NCBI GenBank assembly: GCA_910587235.1
Contig: CAJUKD010000017.1
Span: forward strand, 1 to 44,567
DNA length: 44,567 nucleotides
Reading direction: 5' to 3'
Source: an uncultured Muribaculaceae bacterium
GTDB taxonomy: Bacteria > Bacteroidota > Bacteroidia > Bacteroidales > Muribaculaceae
The position numbers were made by a program, and so were the translations under genes. The first letter of the stretch is position 1. The number at the start of each line of letters is the position of its first letter. The notes under the pieces were generated by a model. The model did not search any database and was not told where the DNA came from. It worked only from the letters and a program-made list of their open reading frames with translations. Positions 1 through 7,618 of the stretch are shown here, in pieces.

Positions 1-353
1 GGCATACCTCTGGCTATTTTTTATAAGAGCCACCGCCGAAATCGAAAGGAGCTGCTACTGCGCCCTTACGACGCCGGCTCCTGCCGGTGACGCTGATTGA
101 AGTTCAGCCCTTCAAACGCGACAGGATGGAAAACAAAGCTGAAGGGAAAGCGGTATTCGTTAGCTTGAGCGATGACGTTGCGTTGTAGTTCGTCAGTTCC
201 GTTATGTCACTGACAAGGTGGGGAAATATCGCTTGCCGAGAAATGCAAGCGACAGTGACCGACTGTAGTGACCTCCCTGCCGTTTGCCTTGAAAAGAGGA
301 AATTTCTATATCAGCAGATAGGTTGCATCATGTGTCGGGAATTTGTATGGAAC
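1..353. other. Gene-free stretch with nested inverted repeats, possible structured RNA
   Basis: I see no convincing protein gene here. The sequence has nested complementary segments. GTCACTG at 206-212 pairs with CAGTGAC at 253-259, and inside it CGCTTGC at 230-236 pairs with GCAAGCG at 245-251. GTCAGT at 193-198 can alternatively pair with ACTGAC at 209-214. The minus strand is open without a stop from about 310 to a TGA at 104-106 (68 sense codons), but that frame has no ATG and no visible ribosome binding site. The stretch may be a structured RNA, a repeated intergenic element, or the edge of something outside the window. It does not resemble tmRNA or RNase P RNA motifs that I would recognise. 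Confidence 0.35.
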
Positions 354-1187
354 TTATTTCCCCGGAATCGCGTCGGGGAGGGAGCGGTATTTGCGGTAAG
401 CGGATTCGAGGCGTGTGTGATAGTTGTGCTTGTAGTAGCCGGCTCCATTATAGCCGCGGGCGAATGAAGTCCAGTCTTTTTTCTTTAATGGTTTAAGCAG
501 CCCGGAATTTCTTATGAATTCGGCAAACAGATCGAGTTGGTCGCGTTCCGAACGGCTCATCAGTTCTACGAATTCGGAGCGGGAGGAAGTGCCGCAAAGT
601 TTCCAGTTGAATCCTCCTATTTGAAAAAGTCCCCAGAATGTGCCGTTGATTGCCGATATCGAATCTATGCTCATTGCGGCGTCGAGGCGTGCCTGTTCCC
701 CCTCCTGTTGAGTGCCGTAGCGGGCTATGTCGGAACTGCGGAAAATCACGGCATGTGATGTGGTATAGCGGTTCAGATCTATGCCCCGTCTGGCGGCAGC
801 ACGCCGGTAGACAGCAAGGTCGAAATTTATGATAGGTTTTCCCGGACGGTGAAAGCCTTTGTACGTCCGTCCTGTTTCAATCTCTACAATAGCTTTTACG
901 GCGGCGGCTTCTATCCCGAGCTTGTCCGCAACTTCGCGATAATCGCGGTTTGTCAGTCGCTCGGACTTCTCCTCTGCTTTCGGAGTAATGAAACTTACGT
1001 GTATGGTGTCGGGTCCGAACACATCGAGTCTTCGGTAAAGGGAATCTACAAGAATCTCAATACTATCGTCCAAAGCGATGCCACGCACGCTGTAGCGCTT
1101 GCTGTCGGCCGAAGCAGGAGCGGAAACCGAGCATGATGCAAGAGCAAGCAAGGGCATTATTACTGTGTAAACTGTAAAGCGTTTCAT
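354..1187 (-). CDS. N-acetylmuramidase-like lipoprotein
   Basis: This is a 277-residue protein beginning with a lipoprotein signal peptide whose lipobox is LASC (Cys19), so it is probably anchored in the outer membrane facing the periplasm. Residues from about 85 to 270 match the N-acetylmuramidase family (DUF3380/PF11860 type). A helix resembling the start of lysozyme-like folds carries the likely catalytic acid in AIVEIETG (Glu102 or Glu104). Further family features are INFD, the WGLFQIGGFNW segment around 185-195, and a C-terminal ARGYNG motif. The expected role is peptidoglycan cleavage during growth or turnover, or as a secreted lysin. Residues 20-80 are a low-similarity linker. The ATG at 1185-1187 directly precedes the signal peptide. 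The gene is monocistronic, lying behind the pepD terminator hairpin. Family assignment is from sequence pattern only. Confidence 0.75.
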   Translation of the reverse strand: MKRFTVYTVIMPLLALASCSVSAPASADSKRYSVRGIALDDSIEILVDSLYRRLDVFGPDTIHVSFITPKAEEKSERLTNRDYREVADKLGIEAAAVKAIVEIETGRTYKGFHRPGKPIINFDLAVYRRAAARRGIDLNRYTTSHAVIFRSSDIARYGTQQEGEQARLDAAMSIDSISAINGTFWGLFQIGGFNWKLCGTSSRSEFVELMSRSERDQLDLFAEFIRNSGLLKPLKKKDWTSFARGYNGAGYYKHNYHTRLESAYRKYRSLPDAIPGK

Positions 1188-1212
1188 GGCACAGACGGAT
1201 TTATGAGTTAGA

Positions 1213-1253
1213 AAAGCAGGGGCGCAATATGATTTTTGTTGCGTCCCTGCTTT
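1213..1253 (-). terminator. Hairpin terminator after pepD
   Basis: A 15-bp stem (1213-1227 with 1239-1253, one G-T wobble) with an 11-nt loop lies between the end of pepD and the start of the muramidase gene. On the minus strand it is followed by TTTTCTAA, consistent with intrinsic termination of pepD. Confidence 0.7.
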
Positions 1254-1272
1254 GGGTATTTTGTTAAAAAAA

Positions 1273-2733
1273 TCAAGCTTTGAGGTCGGCTACTTTTTCA
1301 AGAGTGCGACAGAGCTGTCCCCAGAAGCGTTCGACAGCGGGGATGTGCATGCGTTCTGTGGGAGAGTGGACGTCGCGCAGGGTCGGACCGAAAGACACCA
1401 TGTCGAGTCCGGGATTCTTCTCAAGGAAGAGTCCGCATTCCAGGCCGGCGTGTATTGCTTTGATTGCGGGGCGTATGCCATACAGTTCTTCGTAGGCATC
1501 GGCGGCGATTTTCATGATAGGCGAGTTGAGGTTGGGCGCCCATCCGGGATATCCGTCGCCATGGGAAACTTCTGCGCCGGCCATAGAGAACAAAGCTTCC
1601 ACCTGACGGGCGATGTCCCATTTGCGGGACTCGACAGACGAGCGCTGGCTTGTTGTCACCAGTACTTTTTCTCCGTCGAGCATCTTGACGGATGCCAGGT
1701 TTGTTGAAGTTTCTACAAGGCCTTCAAGATCGCGGCTCATCGATATCACACCGTGCGGGGCGGAGTACAACGAGCGGATTATGTTGATTGAAGTATTGTA
1801 ATCTATGCTGTATTCGGGGCGGTCAACGCTTTGCAGATCGAGCTTGAGGTTAGGTTCAAGACCGGAATATTCATTCTCGATTTCAGCTACGAAAAGATTG
1901 AAAGCGATGCGTACGTCCTCTTTACGTGCTCCGTCGATTCCGAATACGGCATGGGCAGCACGCGGAATAGCGTTGCGGAGGTTGCCGCCATCGATTTCTA
2001 CGAGGGCGATTTCATGTTTCATGCTCAGGCTGTAGAGGAAGCGGGCGAGGAGTTTGTTGGCGTTTGCGCGTCCCAGATGTATGTCGCCGCCTGAGTGGCC
2101 GCCGCATCCGCCGGAAATGTCGAAGCGGAAATAATGGAAATCGGTAGGAGCGAAAGAACGTTTGTAGGAGAAAGTGCAGGTCGTGTCGACTCCGCCTGCG
2201 CAACCCACGAAAATCTCGGCGTCGTCCTCAGAGTCGAGGTTGAGGAGTATCTTGCCGGAAATCATGCCTTCGCCGAGGTTGTTGGCGCCGGTCAGTCCGG
2301 TTTCTTCATCTACGGTGAAAAGAGCTTCGAGAGGCCCGTGAACGAGTGTGTCGTCCGACAGTGCAGCCATGGCGGCAGCCATGCCTATGCCGTTGTCTGC
2401 GCCGAGTGTGGTTCCTTCGGCCCGCACCCATTCGCCGTCGATAACGGTGCTGATGGGGGTGTTCTCAAAGTCGAAGTTCTTGTCGTTTGATTCGCAGACC
2501 ATATCCATGTGAGCCTGTAGGACAACGGTCGGAGCCTGTTCTTTGCCGGCTGTCGCAGGCTTGTACATGGCAACATTGCCTATTGCGTCAGTCTTTACTT
2601 CTATGCCGTGCTTGGCTGCGAAGTCCAGCAGGTACTGTCGTATTTTGCCCTCTTTTTTCGAAGGACGGGGCACTTTTGTGATTTCGTCGAAAATGGCGAA
2701 CACCTGTGCCGGCTTGAGGTCTTTCAGTGTCAT
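1273..2733 (-). CDS. pepD: Aminoacyl-histidine dipeptidase (cytosol nonspecific dipeptidase)
   Basis: The 486-residue product is a full-length PepD of peptidase family M20C, a cytosolic di-zinc enzyme that hydrolyses Xaa-His and many other dipeptides as the last step of peptide breakdown. Visible family signatures are HMD (His75, Asp77), GADNG with the bridging Asp113, the DEETG motif with the catalytic Glu143 and metal-ligand Glu144, NLDSEDD around 165-171, a lid-domain insertion near 200-390, HAGLECGLF, and the C-terminal DVHSPTERM with a metal-binding His. There is no signal peptide, as expected. The ATG at 2731-2733 begins MTLKDLKPAQVF, typical of the family. It is a single-gene unit transcribed leftward with a hairpin terminator after it. 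Nothing looks damaged. Confidence 0.95.
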   Translation of the reverse strand: MTLKDLKPAQVFAIFDEITKVPRPSKKEGKIRQYLLDFAAKHGIEVKTDAIGNVAMYKPATAGKEQAPTVVLQAHMDMVCESNDKNFDFENTPISTVIDGEWVRAEGTTLGADNGIGMAAAMAALSDDTLVHGPLEALFTVDEETGLTGANNLGEGMISGKILLNLDSEDDAEIFVGCAGGVDTTCTFSYKRSFAPTDFHYFRFDISGGCGGHSGGDIHLGRANANKLLARFLYSLSMKHEIALVEIDGGNLRNAIPRAAHAVFGIDGARKEDVRIAFNLFVAEIENEYSGLEPNLKLDLQSVDRPEYSIDYNTSINIIRSLYSAPHGVISMSRDLEGLVETSTNLASVKMLDGEKVLVTTSQRSSVESRKWDIARQVEALFSMAGAEVSHGDGYPGWAPNLNSPIMKIAADAYEELYGIRPAIKAIHAGLECGLFLEKNPGLDMVSFGPTLRDVHSPTERMHIPAVERFWGQLCRTLEKVADLKA

Positions 2734-2830
2734 TGGCTGATATGTGTTAGTGTTTATAAAATGTCCGTTTATGCCGGATTAATAAAAATTGAGTTTCTGC
2801 AAAGAATGTTAAAAGTAAATCCTTTGGCGC

Positions 2831-2855
2831 TCTAAATTACAAAATATAATTTAGA
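2831..2855. repeat. Small AT-rich inverted repeat
   Basis: TCTAAATTA (2831-2839) and TAATTTAGA (2847-2855) form a perfect 9-bp inverted repeat with a 7-nt spacer. It lies between the divergent pepD and small membrane protein genes, about 28 bp upstream of the -7 box at 2883. The position would suit an operator, but no regulator is identified. Confidence 0.3.
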
Positions 2856-2882
2856 TATAGAAAAAAATCGGCGGGCGTTTCC

Positions 2883-2890
2883 TATATTTG
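2883..2890 (+). promoter_or_regulatory. Bacteroidales -7 box for the small membrane protein and OmpH-like genes
   Basis: TATATTTG fits the Bacteroidales -7 consensus TAnnTTTG and lies 24 nt before the GTG start at 2915. No clear -33 TTTG sits at the right distance, so this is a partial match. Confidence 0.5.
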
Positions 2891-2914
2891 CAATCGCAAA
2901 AGCGTATTTGTGCC

Positions 2915-3082
2915 GTGAAAACAATCATACTGAGCGTAATTCTGCTCTTGATATGCTTCGTGCTGCTGGGTGTGCGCGTCCTCTTTGACAAGGGCGCTAA
3001 ATTTCCCACCGAGCGGCATCACCACGCAACGACGTCTTCGGCTATAAAGAAAAGAGAATCAATCAAAAACCAATCGAAATAA
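2915..3082 (+). CDS. Small single-pass membrane protein (hypothetical)
   Basis: This is a 55-residue protein starting at GTG 2915. In-frame upstream TTG 2888 falls inside the -7 promoter box, so it is not a plausible start. Residues 1-19 (VKTIILSVILLLICFVLLG) form one hydrophobic segment. A short basic and histidine-containing tail follows (KFPTERHHHATT) and ends in a lysine-rich region. Short membrane proteins of this shape are common in Bacteroidales, but no function is known to me. It lies 13 nt upstream of the OmpH-like lipoprotein gene and probably shares its transcript, which suggests an envelope-related role. The histidine triplet could bind metal, but that is a guess. Confidence 0.6.
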   Translation: MKTIILSVILLLICFVLLGVRVLFDKGAKFPTERHHHATTSSAIKKRESIKNQSK

Positions 3083-3095
3083 ATCAAACGGCTCA

Positions 3096-3704
3096 ATGAA
3101 AAAAATTAAGTTCACGGCCAAAATGCTTCTCGCGGCTCTCGCTTTCGTCGCCGCATCATGCAACGACAAAGCGGCTCAGGCTCCTGTCGCCGCAGCCAAC
3201 GCCTCCGAAGGCGCCGTGGCTACACTTACAAACATCCGCTACATCGACATGGACTCTCTTCTGAGCGCATACACCCTTGCTCAGGAAATTGCCCAGAGTA
3301 ACCAGAAACTCGCTCTTCAGTACCAGCAGCAGGAACGTCAGAAGCAGAACGAACTCGAACGCCTCGGCTCCGATATAGAACGCAAGCGTCAGAACAGCGT
3401 TTATATGACTCAGGAATCTTTCCAGAGCGATGTCGATAACTTCAACCGCAAGCAGAACGAAGCCGCTTCTTTCCTTGGAAAGCAGCAGGAGCGCATACAG
3501 AACGAAATGATGATCCGTCAGCGCCGTCTGAACGACTCGATCAATAACTATATAAAAGAGTATAACGCAACGCGCGGTTATGATGCCATACTTCTGCGCG
3601 AGGCCGGACTCTTTTTCAAACCGGAACTTAATATCACTGCCGAAATTATCGAAGGCCTGAATGCCCGCTACACTCCGGCTCCGGTCGAAGACACGAAAAA
3701 GTAA
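3096..3704 (+). CDS. OmpH/Skp-family periplasmic lipoprotein
   Basis: The 202-residue product starts with a lipoprotein signal (FVAASC, Cys22). Then IRYIDMDSLLSAYTLAQEI, the characteristic start of the OmpH/Skp fold, is followed by a long Gln/Glu/Arg-rich coiled coil from about residue 70 to 145. The C-terminal part returns to the small beta body (YDAILLREAGLFFKPELNIT). Skp-like proteins are trimeric periplasmic chaperones that hold unfolded outer-membrane proteins. Lipidated versions are common in Bacteroidetes, where copies also sit next to BamA. Here the partner gene is only the small membrane protein just upstream. A strong hairpin follows. The lipid anchor means it is membrane-tethered rather than freely soluble. 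Confidence 0.85.
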   Translation: MKKIKFTAKMLLAALAFVAASCNDKAAQAPVAAANASEGAVATLTNIRYIDMDSLLSAYTLAQEIAQSNQKLALQYQQQERQKQNELERLGSDIERKRQNSVYMTQESFQSDVDNFNRKQNEAASFLGKQQERIQNEMMIRQRRLNDSINNYIKEYNATRGYDAILLREAGLFFKPELNITAEIIEGLNARYTPAPVEDTKK

Positions 3705-3706
3705 AT

Positions 3707-3775
3707 ATTCTTCCGACAAATTGCCGGAAGAATGAAATAAGATTGAGGATGTGTGCCCCCGGAGGCGCACATCCT
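3707..3775 (+). terminator. Two tandem hairpins after the OmpH-like gene
   Basis: A first 9-bp hairpin (3707-3715 with 3725-3733) is followed by a second 12-bp one (3746-3757 with 3764-3775, one wobble). The second is followed by TTGTTGTTATTG. Together they probably terminate the OmpH-like transcript before the glycosyltransferase gene. Confidence 0.65.
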
Positions 3776-3798
3776 TGTTGTTATTGAAAAAATACCAC

Positions 3799-4881
3799 AT
3801 GAATCATAAAGACGCAAGCCGAGTTTCTTCTAATGTTTTTGACAGTGTGATAGTTGTAGGACCCAATCTGAACGACCGCGGTGGGATTACATCTGTAATA
3901 AACTCTTACCGGGCTGTTTTTCCTGCATTTCATTATCTTCCGACCAACAGCGGACACGGTTTTGTGTGCGGGGCCTTTGTTCTCGGAACGACACTTGTCC
4001 GTCTGCCGTTCGCGCGCCTGTTCAAGCGGAGGCGCCTGCTTCATGTGCATGTCGCTTCAGGTAAATCTTTTTTCCGCAAGTCCTTGATTGTGGCCTGGGG
4101 TAGAATCCTTGGCTATAAAATAATACTACATTGCCATAGCGGTCTTATAAAAGACTACGCAGCAGCCCGCGGAGCGGACTCATTGCGCCCTACATTCGAC
4201 AAAGCTTCGACTGTCGTTGCGCTTACAGAATCATGGCGCGAATACTATCGTTCGACATTCGGTTGCCGATCAGTTGATGTAATTAATAATATAGTCGCTC
4301 CTGCCGAGGTGAAAAATTTCCCTCCCCGCAGATCGGAAGGCCCTTTGCATTTACTTTTCTTAGGTAAGATATGTGAAGCCAAAGGAATATTCGACTTGTT
4401 GGAACTTATGGAAGCCAATGCCTCGCGATGGCGGGATCGTGTCCGGCTTGTCGTGGGAGGCAATGGCGAAACAGAGCGTCTTCAAGAAGAGATCAGGCGT
4501 CTTGGTATATCGGATCTGGTTGATTTCGTCGGCTGGGTCGATGGAACACGCAAGGAAGAGTTGCTTTCCGCCGCCGATCTGATGATTCTGCCATCCTATG
4601 CCGAAGGGCTTCCTATAACTATCCTTGAAGCTATGGCTCATGGGATACCGGCAATCGCGTCTGACGTAGGTGGTATTCCGGAGATGATGGCAGACGGGAT
4701 CACCGGTACCATCCATGCGCCGGGTGACCGTAAAGCTATTGCCGACGCCATCGACTTTTATCTTTGCAACCCCGGGGAAATCACACGTCGCGGAAAGGCC
4801 GCACTCGATTCGGTAGTCCCTTATTACCCTGATAGAGTGCTCAAAAGCATTGAAGAACTTTATAATAAAGCCCTTTCGTAA
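3799..4881 (+). CDS. GT4-family glycosyltransferase
   Basis: The product is 360 residues from ATG 3799; an in-frame alternative codon at 3751 lies inside the upstream terminator. It has the GT-B fold. The N-terminal half opens with VIVVGPNLNDRGGITSVI, the donor-site glycine loop of GT4 enzymes. The C-terminal half shows LHLLFLGKICEAKGIFDLLE and the EX7E motif in AEGLPITILEAMAHGIP with following DVGGIPEMM, which binds the nucleotide-sugar donor. It lacks a signal peptide or membrane segment and should act at the inner face of the membrane, adding a sugar to a surface glycan or glycolipid with retention of configuration. It is not inside a recognisable O-antigen or capsule cluster, so donor and acceptor are unknown. 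Confidence 0.9.
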   Translation: MNHKDASRVSSNVFDSVIVVGPNLNDRGGITSVINSYRAVFPAFHYLPTNSGHGFVCGAFVLGTTLVRLPFARLFKRRRLLHVHVASGKSFFRKSLIVAWGRILGYKIILHCHSGLIKDYAAARGADSLRPTFDKASTVVALTESWREYYRSTFGCRSVDVINNIVAPAEVKNFPPRRSEGPLHLLFLGKICEAKGIFDLLELMEANASRWRDRVRLVVGGNGETERLQEEIRRLGISDLVDFVGWVDGTRKEELLSAADLMILPSYAEGLPITILEAMAHGIPAIASDVGGIPEMMADGITGTIHAPGDRKAIADAIDFYLCNPGEITRRGKAALDSVVPYYPDRVLKSIEELYNKALS

Positions 4882-4962
4882 AAAATAAGTATTTATTCGG
4901 TGAACATTTCATGCCGGATCGCTGTTGTTATAGTCAGAGATTATACATAAAGCGACCCAAGC

Positions 4963-5217
4963 ATGTTTGCTATGAAAACCGACCGACTGACATACGAAGA
5001 AAAGAAAGAACTTCCCGACGATGTATTCGGTTTGCCCGAACGTCGGGAATATCCTATGCCGGACGCCGCCCATGTGCGTGCGGCAGAAGCCTATTTCCGA
5101 TATTGTCCTGAAGAATTGAAACCGCGGCTCGCACGGGCTATTCTTGAACGTGCTAAACTTTACGGTGTCGATATCGGATCGGTGAGCATACTTTCGTATG
5201 CAGGAAAAAGCGTATAG
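4963..5217 (+). CDS. Small conserved protein, DUF6582-like
   Basis: This is an 84-residue acidic/basic soluble protein with no signal peptide. The central part LPERREYPMPDAAHVRAAEA followed by AYFRYCPEELKPRLARAILERA resembles a short conserved block (LP-FG-LPE-RKYP--D--HVR-A---F) seen in small bacterial and phage-borne proteins assigned to DUF6582. In some phages such a block is joined to head-maturation proteins, but nothing else here looks phage-derived. The start could be ATG 4963 or the in-frame ATG 4972. It is followed at once by a strong bidirectional terminator. Function unknown. Confidence 0.65.
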   Translation: MFAMKTDRLTYEEKKELPDDVFGLPERREYPMPDAAHVRAAEAYFRYCPEELKPRLARAILERAKLYGVDIGSVSILSYAGKSV

Positions 5218-5228
5218 ACGAGAATCCC

Positions 5229-5276
5229 AAAAAAAACGGGACTCCGCTTCGATGAAAGCGGAGTCCCGGTTTTTTA
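5229..5276. terminator. Bidirectional intrinsic terminator
   Basis: A perfect 13-bp GC-rich stem (5237-5249 with 5256-5268) is flanked by A-rich sequence on the left and a T-run on the right. It therefore works on both strands, between the convergent DUF6582-like gene and the four-repeat outer-membrane protein. Confidence 0.9.
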
Positions 5277-5291
5277 TATATGTGCTGCTCC

Positions 5292-7583
5292 TCAGAAGCG
5301 GTAGGAAGCTCCTGCGAGAATGCGGCCTATGCCCATGACGCGGTTGTGTGTCGCGTAGTTCGGTACGGTGCGGTTCATGAATACGGCTACCGCAGGTTCT
5401 ATGTGTATGTCTATATTTGCAGGCAGATTATAGCGGAACTGTATGCCGGCATTGCCCATTGCTCCGGTCTTTGAGTTTTCTGCGTCGCTTATGGCTACGC
5501 CGCCGCCTATTGAGCCTATTATATGGAAACGTCGTGCGGGATTGCGATCCATCAGAGATGTTATGTTGAGCATGTAGTCCAGATGTATGTTCCCAAGATT
5601 CAGACGCTTGTTGTTATCTGCGGGGAAGAAATCATAGCCGAGTCCCAGGCGAAGTCCGGAAACAAGAGAAAACCATCGGCCGATGTTTGCTTCAATCGCT
5701 CCGTTTATTCGATTCTTTCCTGAGCCGAATATTGTGGCGCTGCTTGTTGTAGGTCCACCGGAAAGCCCGATAAAACTGCGTCTGTCGCCTCCGAAGAATG
5801 CGTCGGCGATGGAAGCTCCGAAATCGCTGCTTTGCCCCAGTCTGTAGGTCAGGCCGGCCATCACGCGTACTTCAGGCACCCAACCTGGGTTCATGCTTCC
5901 GCGAGGACGCAGAGCCAGTATCTGCGGTTCGATGAAAAGGCCGAGAGAGTTGTTGAGTCGGAATACACCGTGAAGACCTGCTTTGCCTCCATAAACCACG
6001 TTGAGGGCCTCTTCATAGTTTACAGCACCGGCAAATAAACCGAACACGCCCGAAAGATCGAAAATCCTGTCGGGATTATAACCCGCCATGGTTGTTGATA
6101 TACTGAACAGATAGTCGGCCGCAAGAGAAAGCGATATATATCCGGGAGTGCGCCGGAACGCTTCACCGTCGGCACTGATACGCCATGATGATATTGGTGT
6201 GAAACGTTTGCCAAAGCCTATGATTCCTGCTAAGCCGGGCTTGCCGTAATTGCCGCGGAAACGCCAAGCGGGAGCTGCGGCGAAAGTGAGAAAATAATGT
6301 TTGTCCTTCAGGTAATCCTTGTTGGCGTTGGAAAATTCGTGGTAGAAATTGCCGAATGTGTAGTTCACACCAGCCATCAGAGAACCGATAGGATGGAGGT
6401 ATGAGTTTCCGTTGAGGTCGCGGTTGAAGCTGCGCGTGAACAATTGTACCTGCGGTTCCACATACAGACTCCAGTTGGGGGATAAGCGGAAAGAGGCTGT
6501 CAGTCCCCCCTCGATGCCCGGATAAAACTTGGCTCGGGCCATGTTGCCATAAGCCATGGCGACGCCGAGGTTCAGATTGAGTCCGAAAATCTCATTGCTC
6601 CGGTATCCGCCGAAAGCAGAGGCGATGTTCCATATGTAATCAAGTCCGGCCGATGCGATATATCGGTGGTTTTCTTTGCCAGGAACATGGCCGTAGCGTC
6701 CGAAATCGGCCTTAAGCCTTAAGCCGGCCACGGATGAAAGCCATTTGCCGACAGAAATCGATGCAGCCGGACCTATGGAATTTCTGGATGCGCCGCGAAG
6801 ATATGAAGTGACGCCCCCGCCGACAGAGAAAAACATATGGCTGTCGTCGATATTCAGGAACGGAGTTGTTCCGCGGCGACGTTCTTCTCCACGCAGCAAG
6901 CGGTAGCCGAGTCCGGCAAAAAAACTTATGTCAGGACGGAAGCGGCGGAAAGAACCCGGACCGAATCGCGTGCCTGCTACGAGAGCCAGACGAGGCTCGA
7001 GATACAGGAACAAAGCAGGGCTTACATTGAAACGCGCTTGTAGCGAAGCACGTGCTCCAAGCTCATTGCCCCATAGGCCGTTGCGGTGTAGACGCTGGTA
7101 TTCGACGCCCAGTCCGCCGATAAGTTCGAACATGCGTCTGCTGTCGTAGCCGCGCAACAATGTCGAAATATTCATAAGATAGTCGGCAGACACAGAACCG
7201 AAGTATGCTCTCGGATCATTTTGGTTTACAGAGTGCAATCCGCCTCCGATATTGAAGCGCCATCCATGGACGGGGGTGATCCAGTGACCGAGCGAGAATT
7301 CGCCGCGTATGCCCGGCTGCGTGTGCAGTCCGCGCATTGACAAGCCGCCTCCGCCGCTGATGAAAAATCTGGCAGGGGAGCTTTTGTCAGGATATGATGG
7401 TGATGGGAGTGGGCGCTGAAGCACATGGTCGAGTGCGTTGAAGCCTACGCGTAATGTGTCGTTGAGCTTTACGTTTGTGCGTGCGCCAAGTATCGGGGCA
7501 TTGAAAATGGCTGGCAGAAGCAGGAGAAAGAATGTCGCAAGAGTGCGGCATGTATATGATTTTGAGAAAACAGTCTTATTCAT
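5292..7583 (-). CDS. Outer-membrane protein with four tandem barrel-like repeats
   Basis: The product is 763 residues from ATG 7583, which gives a normal signal peptide (MNKTVFSKSYTCRTLATFFL and on to ILGA); upstream in-frame codons at 7613 would place extra residues before it. After about 60 residues it consists of four homologous units of roughly 155-165 residues, at about 72-230, 249-411, 428-582 and 602-763 in this numbering. Each has alternating aromatic strands, a YLMNIST-like turn (YLMNIS, YIWNIA, YLFSIS, YMLNIT), a GY...R.F segment, an IEP or LEP strand, and a closing GLxYRF/ASYRF strand. The last residue is Phe, typical of outer-membrane barrels. Each unit could be an 8-stranded barrel, or the units may combine into a larger one. 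It is the last gene of the operon with the DUF3575-type protein. Function unknown. Confidence 0.75.
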   Translation of the reverse strand: MNKTVFSKSYTCRTLATFFLLLLPAIFNAPILGARTNVKLNDTLRVGFNALDHVLQRPLPSPSYPDKSSPARFFISGGGGLSMRGLHTQPGIRGEFSLGHWITPVHGWRFNIGGGLHSVNQNDPRAYFGSVSADYLMNISTLLRGYDSRRMFELIGGLGVEYQRLHRNGLWGNELGARASLQARFNVSPALFLYLEPRLALVAGTRFGPGSFRRFRPDISFFAGLGYRLLRGEERRRGTTPFLNIDDSHMFFSVGGGVTSYLRGASRNSIGPAASISVGKWLSSVAGLRLKADFGRYGHVPGKENHRYIASAGLDYIWNIASAFGGYRSNEIFGLNLNLGVAMAYGNMARAKFYPGIEGGLTASFRLSPNWSLYVEPQVQLFTRSFNRDLNGNSYLHPIGSLMAGVNYTFGNFYHEFSNANKDYLKDKHYFLTFAAAPAWRFRGNYGKPGLAGIIGFGKRFTPISSWRISADGEAFRRTPGYISLSLAADYLFSISTTMAGYNPDRIFDLSGVFGLFAGAVNYEEALNVVYGGKAGLHGVFRLNNSLGLFIEPQILALRPRGSMNPGWVPEVRVMAGLTYRLGQSSDFGASIADAFFGGDRRSFIGLSGGPTTSSATIFGSGKNRINGAIEANIGRWFSLVSGLRLGLGYDFFPADNNKRLNLGNIHLDYMLNITSLMDRNPARRFHIIGSIGGGVAISDAENSKTGAMGNAGIQFRYNLPANIDIHIEPAVAVFMNRTVPNYATHNRVMGIGRILAGASYRF

Positions 7584-7618
7584 TTTTGTCGGCAGATGTG
7601 TTGTTCGCATCATACATA

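Noticed and set aside
1..353. tmRNA or RNase P RNA
   Set aside because: I could not find the tag-peptide reading frame, the CCA end or the conserved P4-type blocks on either strand.
1280..2740. Long open frames on the plus strand opposite pepD
   Set aside because: They lie antisense to a clear M20C enzyme, lack ribosome binding sites and show no domain; they reflect codon bias.
4963..5217. Prophage remnant because of the DUF6582-like small protein
   Set aside because: No other phage gene, integrase or attachment site lies nearby.
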